This document shows positions 1-6,524 of a stretch of 10,598 nucleotides of DNA, piece by piece; the stretch's first letter is position 1; every line of letters begins with the position of its first letter. This DNA is from JANRIZ01 sp033764445. Lineage in GTDB: Bacteria > Verrucomicrobiota > Verrucomicrobiia > JAWXBN01. The position numbers and the translations under genes are program-made. The notes beneath the pieces are model-generated. The model ran no database searches. It was given only the letters and a program-made list of their open reading frames with translations, and was not told the origin of the DNA. Where the stretch lies: positions 1 through 10,598 of the forward strand of contig JANRIZ010000080.1 of assembly GCA_033764445.1 (NCBI GenBank), in the 5' to 3' direction.

Positions 1-1218
1 CATTCGCTCGGACTCGATCCTTCGGCCATTTTTTGGAAACGCGCCATGGATATAAACGACCGGTCCCTGCGTTCGATTCGCATCGGTCTGGGTGGAAATG
101 GAAACGGCGTGGAACGGATGGATGGATTTAACATCACCGCCGCCTCGGAGGTCATGGCGATCCTCTGCATGAGCCGGAGTCTGGAGGATCTCAAGACCAA
201 GCTGGGCAATATCTTTGTGGGACTGACCCGTGAGGGAAAACCTGTTTATGCCCGGGATCTGAATGCCCAGGGGGCGATGGCGCTTCTGATGAAAGATGCC
301 ATCAAGCCCAATCTCGTTCAAACCCTGGAGGGAAACCCCGCCATCATCCACGGCGGCCCCTTTGCGAATATCGCCCAGGGGACCAACACCATCCTGGCCA
401 CGCAAATGGGACTTTCCCTGGCGGATTACGTGGTCACGGAGGCTGGATTCGGGGCCGATCTGGGTGCGGAAAAATTCATGGATATCAAGTGCGGATATGC
501 AGGACTCGCGCCCCAGGCCATGGTGCTTGTCGCCACGATCCGGGCTTTGCGGCACCATGGCGGTGCGGAGGCGGCTGCGTACAACACCCCTGCACCGGAC
601 CGGGTGAAAGGCGGTTTTGAAAATCTTGAGAAACACATTGAGAACTGCCGAAAATTCGGACTGCATCCGGTGGTGGCGTTGAATCGATTCCCATCTGATT
701 CAGCCGAGGAAACCCAGTGGGTCATTGATCGTTGCCGCGCCCTCGGCATCAAAGCCGTTGTGTGCTCCTGTTTTGCCGAAGGCGGAGCCGGAGCCGAGGA
801 CCTGGCGCGGGCCGTTGCGGAGGAACTCGCCTCCGGACGAAATTCCTTCAAACCGTTGTACGACTGGAAACTGTCCATCAAGGAGAAGATTGCGATCATT
901 GCCCGTGAAATCTACGGGGCCGAAGGAGTCGACTACACAGCCCGCGCCGAGACGGATCTCCTGATGATCGACCGATTGGGATTGGCCGGACTGCCCGTGT
1001 GCATGGCCAAGACCCAGAAATCCCTGAGTGATGACGAGAAGCGAAGGGGACGACCCCATGGATTCCGTGTGACCGTTCGGGAATTTGAATATGCCGTCGG
1101 TGCCGGATTTGTGATTCCCATTCTGGGCGACATGATGCGGATGCCTGGGCTGCCTTCCATTCCCGCCAGTGTGGGGATGGATATTGATGGAAACGGTGTG
1201 ATTACAGGTCTGTCGTAG
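1..1218 (+). CDS. fhs: Formate--tetrahydrofolate ligase (10-formyl-THF synthetase), 5'-truncated by window edge
   Basis: This cytoplasmic enzyme of one-carbon metabolism makes 10-formyl-tetrahydrofolate from formate, ATP and tetrahydrofolate. The reading frame is open from base 1 (codons HSLGLDPSAIFWKRAMDIND), so the first internal Met at base 46 is not the true start. 405 residues are present, against roughly 555 in the family. About 150 N-terminal residues, including the ATP-binding P-loop, lie outside the window. The second family signature VATIRALRHHGG is exact at bases 529-564. Other conserved blocks are EGNPAIIHGGPFANIAQGTN (from about base 328), EAGFGADLGAEKF and the C-terminal PGLPSIPASVGMDIDGNG. 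The gene ends at TAG 1216-1218 and converges on the AraC-type gene to its right, with a 73-base gap and no convincing terminator hairpin. Family assignment is certain; nothing in it looks degraded. Confidence 0.97.
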   Translation, partial: HSLGLDPSAIFWKRAMDINDRSLRSIRIGLGGNGNGVERMDGFNITAASEVMAILCMSRSLEDLKTKLGNIFVGLTREGKPVYARDLNAQGAMALLMKDAIKPNLVQTLEGNPAIIHGGPFANIAQGTNTILATQMGLSLADYVVTEAGFGADLGAEKFMDIKCGYAGLAPQAMVLVATIRALRHHGGAEAAAYNTPAPDRVKGGFENLEKHIENCRKFGLHPVVALNRFPSDSAEETQWVIDRCRALGIKAVVCSCFAEGGAGAEDLARAVAEELASGRNSFKPLYDWKLSIKEKIAIIAREIYGAEGVDYTARAETDLLMIDRLGLAGLPVCMAKTQKSLSDDEKRRGRPHGFRVTVREFEYAVGAGFVIPILGDMMRMPGLPSIPASVGMDIDGNGVITGLS

Positions 1219-1291
1219 GTGGGGGAAGGGGACGGTGAACGGTTGTGCGTTGCCGGTTCTCGGTTTCCGGGATTTCAGCGTTTTAAATGAT

Positions 1292-2098
1292 TTACGGTAC
1301 CGTCTGACCCCGGTTCTGACGTTCTTCACGGGGTGACTTTTTAAAAAACCGTTTATAGGCGCGGGAAAAATAATAGAGATCCTGGAATCCCGCCCGGAGG
1401 GCGATGGCTTGAATTTGATCCGGACTGTTTCGCACCAGGTCCCGGGCCAGAAACATTCGCTTTCTTTCCAGATAACGAAAGGGACTCATCCCCATCAGCC
1501 GCGTGAATTTGCGGTGGAAATAGACCGGATGCAACCCGGCCCTGGCCGCCATGGTCTCCAGTGAGGGATTTTCAAGGAAATGCTCATCCATGTAGTCGAG
1601 CGAATGGAGTAATCCTGCGCGGTCCGGATTTTCCTCAAGAGCCTGTGGATGGGCTTCGAAATACCCGGCCAGCAGGTCCAAAAGCAGGGATTCCAGACGC
1701 AGTCGGCATATCTGGGTGGGGGTTTGAAAATAGGAACCCATTCCTTCCGCCTTGTGGAAATCCGGAGTGCCCTTTTTCCAGGGGCGTGACCAGACCCGGG
1801 CGGCATGGGAAAGACACTGTTCCAGAATGCCGGAGCGGATCCGGAAATGGGCCCAGTACAGGTCCAAACTCTTTTCGCACCAATTGCGGAAGATCGGGCC
1901 GCCGGGAATCAGATAGACGCGGCCTCCGCGAATCTCCGTTTTCCTGCCGGCCAATTCCACCACGGCCGTCCCCTTCAGGCACCAGTAAAGGCGATGGGGA
2001 TCGTGGGCCTTCCCTGACCGCTGCTGCCACGCCGGGGTGCAGAGATAACGACCTCCCTCCAGAAAATCAATGCCGGTTGCCACATTGTGAATCTTCAT
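1292..2098 (-). CDS. AraC-family transcriptional regulator (divergent from PhyH gene)
   Basis: This is a 268-residue one-component regulator. The N-terminal part (about residues 1-100) is a cupin-like sensor domain with a glycine/proline turn (RGGRVYLIPGGP) followed by the YWAHFRI strand. The C-terminal part is the AraC DNA-binding domain with two helix-turn-helix units, at about residues 179-200 (SLETMAARAGLHPVYFHRKF) and 228-251 (QIQAIALRAGFQDLYYFSRA), ending in the typical FFKKSPREER. The frame stays open upstream to another ATG at 2137. I chose the ATG at 2098 because the extra 13 codons cover an operator-like 9-mer and part of a palindrome, and because this start puts both helix-turn-helix units within one residue of those in the second AraC protein of the window. 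Neither start has a clear ribosome-binding site. Divergence from the dioxygenase gene suggests it controls that gene in response to a small ligand (inference). Confidence 0.93.
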   Translation of the reverse strand: MKIHNVATGIDFLEGGRYLCTPAWQQRSGKAHDPHRLYWCLKGTAVVELAGRKTEIRGGRVYLIPGGPIFRNWCEKSLDLYWAHFRIRSGILEQCLSHAARVWSRPWKKGTPDFHKAEGMGSYFQTPTQICRLRLESLLLDLLAGYFEAHPQALEENPDRAGLLHSLDYMDEHFLENPSLETMAARAGLHPVYFHRKFTRLMGMSPFRYLERKRMFLARDLVRNSPDQIQAIALRAGFQDLYYFSRAYKRFFKKSPREERQNRGQTVP

Positions 2099-2180
2099 AA
2101 GGTTATGATCGTGCAAACAATTTATCATTAAGTCCATTTAAATGGGCTGATCAATGTGGGAAAAATAATAAAAAACAAAT
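2099..2180. promoter_or_regulatory. Divergent promoter/operator region with near-perfect 18-base palindrome
   Basis: This is the gap between the AraC-type gene and the PhyH gene. It holds the perfect 12-base palindrome CCATTTAAATGG at 2134-2145, which extends to AGTCCATTTAAATGGGCT (2131-2148) with one mismatched pair. The 9-mer GTGCAAACA at 2111-2119 recurs in the other AraC divergent gap. An A-rich stretch with AATAAT (2164-2169) precedes the PhyH start and could be part of a -10 element. No -35 box is convincing. A regulatory role is inferred from symmetry and position. If the regulator really starts at 2137, the palindrome overlaps its start codon. Confidence 0.5.
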
Positions 2181-2864
2181 ATGCCTACAGACATCTCACC
2201 CCTGACCCCTGCCCAGATCGAAACATTCAACCGGGAGGGATACGTCGTCCTGCGCGGGTTGATCCAGCCGGACGAGGTGCGGGAAATCCGGGCCGAGTAC
2301 GACCGCCGGGTGGAAGAGACCGAGACGTTGAACAACGGCGCACTCCGGGGAAAATTGATCCAGTGTGCCGGGATTGCCACCCGGGACGAACGGTGGATCA
2401 CCAAACCGTATATGGAACGGATCGTCTCCGTGGGCCGTACATTGATCGAACCGGAAATCGGGTTTTGGTACGACCAAATCATCATGAAACCCGCCGGGAA
2501 TCCGGCCTCCACCCCGTGGCATCAGGATTCCGGCTACTGGAAAGGACTGGAGGCGGCGGTGACCTGTTGGCTGGCCCTGAGTGAAGTGACAGACAAACAC
2601 GGTTGCATGGAATTTATTCCGGGAAGTCATCTGGAAGGACTCGCCGTGCACGAGGATGCCTCGAAACGCTCGGAAATCCGTGACGCCTTGGAAGCCGTGG
2701 TGGATTCCCAACGTGCCGTGAAGGTGACCATGAGCCCCGGGGACGTGTCCTTTCATCACAGTCGGACCCTCCACTACACTTCCGGCAATGCGGCCGCCAC
2801 CCCCCGTTGCGGGTTGGTGACGCATCTGGGCGTTATGGAAAAATACAAAGCCCTGGGACTGTAG
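2181..2864 (+). CDS. Phytanoyl-CoA dioxygenase (PhyH) family Fe(II)/2-oxoglutarate oxygenase
   Basis: This is a 227-residue soluble oxygenase of the PhyH family. Such enzymes hydroxylate a substrate using O2 and 2-oxoglutarate, releasing CO2 and succinate. The iron ligands are visible: the HxD pair H114 and D116 in PWHQDSGYW, and the distal H198 in TLHYTSGN. R209, 11 residues after H198 as in human PhyH (H264/R275), should bind 2-oxoglutarate. The start at 2181 is the first ATG after an A-rich leader. No Shine-Dalgarno site is visible. The gene has the usual PhyH N-terminus (residues 8-26, a helix and the EGYVVLRGLI strand), so it appears complete and functional. It is divergent from an AraC regulator and is followed after 74 bases by a secreted DJ-1/PfpI-like gene on the same strand. 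The substrate is unknown; the bacterial family is diverse and many members do not act on phytanoyl-CoA. Confidence 0.93.
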   Translation: MPTDISPLTPAQIETFNREGYVVLRGLIQPDEVREIRAEYDRRVEETETLNNGALRGKLIQCAGIATRDERWITKPYMERIVSVGRTLIEPEIGFWYDQIIMKPAGNPASTPWHQDSGYWKGLEAAVTCWLALSEVTDKHGCMEFIPGSHLEGLAVHEDASKRSEIRDALEAVVDSQRAVKVTMSPGDVSFHHSRTLHYTSGNAAATPRCGLVTHLGVMEKYKALGL

Positions 2865-2938
2865 AGACGGAAAATTCCGATGTTTGCGGAAAGGCGGGGA
2901 TGGGCTACTGTCTGGAGAGAAAGGCTGACGGCCCCCCC

Positions 2939-3706
2939 ATGAAACACATTCTCATCGCCCTGCTCCTTTGTTCCACACTCGCCCTGACTTTTCCGGTCCA
3001 GGGTGCCGGGTCGGCCCCCGGGAAGGTTTTGTTTGTCGTCGCCCACAAGGACTTCTATTTTCAGGAATACGAGGATCCGCGCCGGGCCCTGGAAACGGCC
3101 GGGTACCAGACGGTCGTCACCTCCACCCAGGGGCAGTGTGTGCCGCACGCGAATTCGGGGCAGGGCGACCACGACGGGATTCTCAAGACCGATGTTTTGC
3201 TCAAGGACGCCAAAGCGGCGGATTACAGGGCCGTGGTGATTGTTGGGGGTTGGGGGGCCTCCATGTTCCAGCCCGCGTTTACAGGAAAGTATCAGAATGG
3301 TGAGTACAACCTATCGGAGGCGGATCGCAAGGCGTTCAACGACCTGATTGCCGCCTTTGTGGCAGAGGACAAAATCGTCTCCGCCATTTGTCACGGCAGC
3401 GCCAGTCTCGCTTGGTGCCGGGTGGGGGGAGTCAGTCCCCTCAAAGGGCGCAAGGTGGTAGGCTATCAGGGCGGAGGCCCCGGGTATACATTGGCCGGGA
3501 AGGATTTTGCGGACAACCAGCAGCCGACCCGCTGGCACATCACGGAAAATGGCGGGAACTGGCTGCCGGCCAACTCGGTGGGGGATCCCTCCACGGATGC
3601 CGATGATGTGGTCGTGGATGGAAGAATCGTCACCGCCCAGAACTACAATTCCGCCCGGCGTTTTGGGGAGGAGCTGGTGGCCGTATTGCAGAAGTCCGGG
3701 AAGTGA
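2939..3706 (+). CDS. Secreted DJ-1/PfpI family protein
   Basis: This is a 255-residue protein with a Sec signal peptide (positive start MKH, hydrophobic core of residues 4-20, likely cleavage near VQG/AG at 22-25), so it probably acts outside the cytoplasm. The mature part is a class I glutamine amidotransferase-like DJ-1/PfpI fold. It has the early strand VLFVVAHKDF, a VVIVGGWGAS loop (residues 99-108) and the nucleophile elbow AICHGSA with C151 followed by H152. E43 is a candidate acidic partner, though that alignment is loose. The family includes peptidases, glyoxalases/deglycases and chaperones, and sequence alone does not decide between them. The frame is open back to base 2807, inside the PhyH gene, but the Met at 2939 starts a textbook signal peptide and is preferred. 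It may be co-transcribed with the PhyH gene, since the 74-base gap shows no terminator. Confidence 0.9.
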   Translation: MKHILIALLLCSTLALTFPVQGAGSAPGKVLFVVAHKDFYFQEYEDPRRALETAGYQTVVTSTQGQCVPHANSGQGDHDGILKTDVLLKDAKAADYRAVVIVGGWGASMFQPAFTGKYQNGEYNLSEADRKAFNDLIAAFVAEDKIVSAICHGSASLAWCRVGGVSPLKGRKVVGYQGGGPGYTLAGKDFADNQQPTRWHITENGGNWLPANSVGDPSTDADDVVVDGRIVTAQNYNSARRFGEELVAVLQKSGK

Positions 3707-3719
3707 TGCGCCGGGCCCC

Positions 3720-4703
3720 CTATTTCTGCTCGTGTTCCGTCAGTTTCGCCCCCGCCCCATCGGGCAGCCCGTCGCGAAAGGTGCCGAACCATTTGTCGAA
3801 GGGAATCGTGGACTCGCCGTAGTTGCATTCAAAATACCGGTGGTGCAGGTAATGAAAATAGGAACCCGTGGGCACCCTGTCCCGGAAAACCGGTCCGTCG
3901 AAGCCGTGATGGGACGGGGCGGGGGTCAGGGCCGTGTGTTGGAGATTGAAGATGAAGTGAAACGGATGGGAGGGGATGATCCAGTGGATGAGGACCACGC
4001 TGAAATACAGCAGGTGCTCGACCGGATGCATCGCCAGACCCGACCAGGGACCGGGATTCACATTTTTGTGATGCAGATAATGAACCGATTTGTAGAGCGG
4101 CTTCCAGTGGATCAGACGGTGGATCCAGTAGAAATGGAATTCCCGCCAGAACGGAATCAGGAAGAGAAGGACCACCGCATACAGCGGGTGGGTTCTCCAA
4201 TCCAAAAAGGGGATCAGGTGGTTGCCCCAGGCCCACAGAAAGAGGACCTCGTAGGCTGTCCAGAACCCCACGCCACTGGCACAGCTCCAGAAAATATTGT
4301 CATAGACCTGGTTCCGAAACAGGAAGGAGGGGTTGCCGGTGCTTTGCCAGCGGGGGTCGTACTTCTTTTCCGTGCCCTGCAGCTTGAGGATGTACAGCAA
4401 CAGATGCCAGGTGCCGGCCATCAGCCAGATCAGGGCCAGATTGCGCAGGAAGACAAAGGCGATCCACTGCCATTGCAGCGTGGCACAGGTTTCCAGTGAG
4501 GGGGTCAGATATTTCCAGGTGATCAGGGCGATGACCGCGTACATGACATTCCACGGCCAGAGATAGCCCGGCCATCCGAAGAGCCATTTGAGAAAGGCCG
4601 TCAGCCGGGGAGGCCATTGGAAGACGGGGGCATAACGGATCGGATCGGAGGGGCGCCATTCCCCACGGGAATTGCGGATGCCGCGGGCAGGAGTGTCGTT
4701 CAT
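3720..4703 (-). CDS. Sterol desaturase / fatty acid hydroxylase family membrane protein
   Basis: This is a 327-residue integral membrane protein of the histidine-rich diiron hydroxylase superfamily. These enzymes insert oxygen into, or desaturate, lipids using O2 and electrons from an external donor. The metal-binding histidine clusters are clear: HFYWIHRLIH (about residues 190-199), HYLHHKN (208-214) and HYLHHRYFECNYG (284-296). The typical C-terminal block FDKWFGTFRDG follows. Hydrophobic segments lie near residues 48-67, 80-107, 137-159 and 175-186. I chose the ATG at 4703; a GTG at 4712 would add three residues. Neither has a well-spaced ribosome-binding site. The gene is divergent from an AraC regulator, which probably controls it, and it converges with the PfpI-like gene 13 bases away. 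No reductase partner is adjacent, so its electron source is unknown. Substrate could be sterol, hopanoid, carotenoid or fatty acyl. Confidence 0.93.
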   Translation of the reverse strand: MNDTPARGIRNSRGEWRPSDPIRYAPVFQWPPRLTAFLKWLFGWPGYLWPWNVMYAVIALITWKYLTPSLETCATLQWQWIAFVFLRNLALIWLMAGTWHLLLYILKLQGTEKKYDPRWQSTGNPSFLFRNQVYDNIFWSCASGVGFWTAYEVLFLWAWGNHLIPFLDWRTHPLYAVVLLFLIPFWREFHFYWIHRLIHWKPLYKSVHYLHHKNVNPGPWSGLAMHPVEHLLYFSVVLIHWIIPSHPFHFIFNLQHTALTPAPSHHGFDGPVFRDRVPTGSYFHYLHHRYFECNYGESTIPFDKWFGTFRDGLPDGAGAKLTEHEQK

Positions 4704-4769
4704 GGCCTTCACAGTAGCGGGACCGGGACCAAAATATCAATTGGACGGATGTCGTCATTGGTGGTCAAA

Positions 4770-4782
4770 TTGCACAGTGCAA
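4770..4782. promoter_or_regulatory. 13-base palindrome in the divergent desaturase/AraC gap
   Basis: TTGCACAGTGCAA is a perfect inverted repeat with 6-base arms around a single A. It lies in the 73-base gap between the sterol-desaturase gene and the second AraC gene, and overlaps the GTG proposed as the latter's start. Its right half begins the 9-mer GTGCAAACA (4777-4785), which is also found at 2111-2119 in the other AraC gap. It is probably an operator or autoregulatory site (inference). Confidence 0.4.
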
Positions 4783-5583
4783 ACAGATGCCTCCCCGGAC
4801 CGGCTGCCCTTGGGACTCGATGAAAAGCCCCACATCGTGAGTGTCGGCCTGAACGTGCATGGGCGCCGGGCGGAGGAGGAGTTTGTCATGGACGGGACCT
4901 GGAGCCTGCATCTCTACCGGTGGAGGGGCAGTGTCACCTTTTCCGGGCGCGAATATGCCATCAGCCCCGGGACCGTGAGCCTGACCCCGCCGTATCGGCG
5001 GCTGCGGTGGAAATTCCCCCCCAAACCCTGCGTCCATTATTATGCCCATTTCCGGGTGCCGACAGTCTCCGGTCAGGCAAAAAGCGGGATTCCCATTGTG
5101 CAGAAGCCGGGGTCAAAATTTGAAGCATTGTGGCGGGAGATGGAATGGATCACCGGCAGGCACGGCTCCCATCCGCTGCGGGCGGAGGTCCGTCTCTGGG
5201 ATGTGCTGCTGGGGCTGGCCGATGCCGGGGAGGCGCGGTCCGCCCCGGACCGGAGACTGCCCCCGGTCCTGAACACGGCGGTGATCATCATCGACAATGA
5301 AATCCGCGAAACCCTGCGGGTGGGCGTATTGGCCCGCCGGGTGGGGATTTCACGCAATCAGCTGATCCACCTTTTCAACCGGCATCTGAACATTCATCCC
5401 CAGGCCTACATCCATGCCCGGCGTCTGTCCCGTGCGACGGAGCTGCTGCGGTCGGAGTCCATCCCCATCCAGGCCGTCGCCGAGGAATGCGGGATGCAAT
5501 CCCTGCAACAGTTCAACAAATTCATCCGACACAAGACCGGACTGCCGCCGAGGGCCTACCGCCGGGTTCTGACGGAATCCTGA
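4777..5583 (+). CDS. AraC-family transcriptional regulator (divergent from sterol desaturase gene)
   Basis: This is a one-component regulator of 268 residues from the GTG at 4777. The N-terminal sensor half has a cupin-like YAISPGTVSLTPP turn and the YYAHFRV strand that matches YWAHFRI of the other AraC protein. The C-terminal half has two helix-turn-helix units, at about residues 180-201 (RVGVLARRVGISRNQLIHLF) and 229-252 (PIQAVAEECGMQSLQQFNKF), then the typical KTGLPPRAYRR. The start is uncertain. The frame is open back to ATGs at 4672, 4678 and 4702, but these would overlap the divergent gene's coding start. A TTG at 4741 is also possible. The 4777 start gives helix-turn-helix positions and a total length matching the first AraC protein, which is supportive but not proof. 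The 3' end overlaps the convergent methyltransferase gene by 28 bases. It probably controls the neighbouring membrane oxygenase gene. Confidence 0.9.
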   Translation: MQTDASPDRLPLGLDEKPHIVSVGLNVHGRRAEEEFVMDGTWSLHLYRWRGSVTFSGREYAISPGTVSLTPPYRRLRWKFPPKPCVHYYAHFRVPTVSGQAKSGIPIVQKPGSKFEALWREMEWITGRHGSHPLRAEVRLWDVLLGLADAGEARSAPDRRLPPVLNTAVIIIDNEIRETLRVGVLARRVGISRNQLIHLFNRHLNIHPQAYIHARRLSRATELLRSESIPIQAVAEECGMQSLQQFNKFIRHKTGLPPRAYRRVLTES

Positions 5584-6398
5584 CTCCCCTCCCACGCAAT
5601 GAGCGCGCGTTTGCGCACCGGGTCCCAGCGGTAATCGCCCAGCACCCCCGTTTCACGGATGACCCGGTGGCAGGGGATCAGATAGGCGAGAGGATTGGCC
5701 CCGACCGCCGAGCCCACGGCGCGGTTTGCGGAAGGGTTTTTGACGGAGCGGGCCAGGGTTCCGTAGCTGACCAGCGTCCCGGGTGGGACCCGTAACAGGG
5801 CGCGCCAGACGCGGACCTGGAACTCCGTGCCCCGCACAAAGGCCCTGAGGGGGGCCGTGGGATCCGCGCCGGTCCGGAAAATTTTTCCGGCGCATTTTGC
5901 GGCGAAGCCGTCGTGGCGGGAGAGGTGGGCGCGGGGCCAGTCATCCTGCAGTTTTTTCCAGTCGGCATTCTTTGCATCCGTCACAGTGAAACTGATGTGG
6001 CAGATACCGCGGGGACCTTCCGCGATAAGAACCGATCCAAACGGACTCTCCGCAAAGCCGGCATGGATATTCCAACCTGCGCCGCCGCTTTTGATTTCAC
6101 CCGGACTGGCCGCCTCCAGCGTGACGCAGAGATCGTGAAGACGGCCCGGACCGGAAAGGCCGGATTCGAGCGAAGCTTCCAGAATGTTTTGCCCGGCCCG
6201 AAGCCGTTGGCGGGCGTCAGAGAGGGTCAGACATTGGAGGAAATCCTTGGGAGTGACCCCCGCCCAGGCGGAAAAAAGCCGGTGAAAGTGGGAGGGACCC
6301 AGCCCCGCCACCCGGGCCAGGGCGGCAAGGTCGGGCTGATCGGACCGTGACCGGTCCAGGAAACGGATGACCTTCGCGATACGCTCATATTCGTTCAT
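5556..6398 (-). CDS. AraC-HTH / O6-alkylguanine-DNA methyltransferase fusion (Ada-like, lacking the AdaA zinc domain)
   Basis: This 280-residue protein repairs O6-alkylguanine in DNA by irreversible transfer of the alkyl group to its own cysteine, and may also act as a transcription factor. Residues 1-104 form an AraC-type DNA-binding region (first helix-turn-helix ALARVAGLGPSHFHRLFSAW, about 26-45; the second unit is diverged). Residues about 112-272 form the methyltransferase. It has FQVRVWRALLRVPPGTLVSYG (from 193), NRAVGSAVGANP with the arginine-finger equivalent R226, and the active-site motif IPCHRVI with nucleophile C243. It lacks the N-terminal Cys4-zinc domain with which E. coli Ada senses methylphosphotriesters. 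The frame is open to a TTG at 6452, but the ATG at 6398 fits the domain start better. It is divergent from the triple-fusion gene and overlaps the AraC gene tail to tail. Loss of the AdaA domain is common in this family, so methyl-sensing as in E. coli should not be assumed. Confidence 0.93.
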   Translation of the reverse strand: MNEYERIAKVIRFLDRSRSDQPDLAALARVAGLGPSHFHRLFSAWAGVTPKDFLQCLTLSDARQRLRAGQNILEASLESGLSGPGRLHDLCVTLEAASPGEIKSGGAGWNIHAGFAESPFGSVLIAEGPRGICHISFTVTDAKNADWKKLQDDWPRAHLSRHDGFAAKCAGKIFRTGADPTAPLRAFVRGTEFQVRVWRALLRVPPGTLVSYGTLARSVKNPSANRAVGSAVGANPLAYLIPCHRVIRETGVLGDYRWDPVRKRALIAWEGSQDSVRTRR

Positions 6399-6465
6399 GC
6401 CGGTGAGCGTAACATCCGTCCCGGACTGCGCCCACCCGATTCTTGCGGTCAAAAAAAACGCATGT

Positions 6466-6479
6466 CCCGGCGGTCCGGG
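6466..6479. promoter_or_regulatory. Short inverted repeat in the divergent gap before the triple-fusion gene
   Basis: CCCGG-CGGT-CCGGG is a perfect 5-base-arm inverted repeat. It lies in the 124-base divergent gap between the Ada-like gene and the fusion gene. It could be an operator or an incidental GC-rich repeat; such short arms arise by chance. Low confidence. Confidence 0.2.
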
Positions 6480-6496
6480 CCTGAGACAAATGAGGA

Positions 6497-6524
6497 TTGA
6501 TTCAGGGGATCGCCGACTTTATAT
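6497..6524 (+). promoter_or_regulatory. Possible sigma-70-type promoter of the triple-fusion gene
   Basis: TTGATT (6497-6502) and TTATAT (6519-6524), spaced by 16 bases, resemble -35 and -10 boxes. If used, transcription would begin near 6531, just before the ATG at 6532, giving a leaderless or very short-leader mRNA. This would fit the lack of a Shine-Dalgarno site here. Inferred from sequence resemblance only. Confidence 0.3.

Noticed and set aside
1295..1304. ACGGTACCGT palindrome at the end of the first AraC gene
   Set aside because: It is a 10-base coding-region palindrome at the extreme 3' end of the gene and no T-run follows it. It is likely incidental.
2868..2879. CGGAA-AA-TTCCG inverted repeat after the PhyH stop
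   Set aside because: Five-base arms with a 2-base loop and no T-run cannot form a useful terminator.
2807..2938. N-terminal extension of the PfpI-like frame into the PhyH gene
   Set aside because: A textbook signal peptide starts at 2939; the extension would bury it.
3507..4499. 330-codon plus-strand frame across the PfpI-like end and the sterol-desaturase gene
   Set aside because: It runs antisense to the histidine-box protein and out of frame with the PfpI-like gene, and has no recognisable motif.
6367..6522. N-terminal extension of the triple-fusion frame
   Set aside because: It overlaps the start of the divergent Ada-like gene and covers the intergenic promoter region. Its translation has no domain character.
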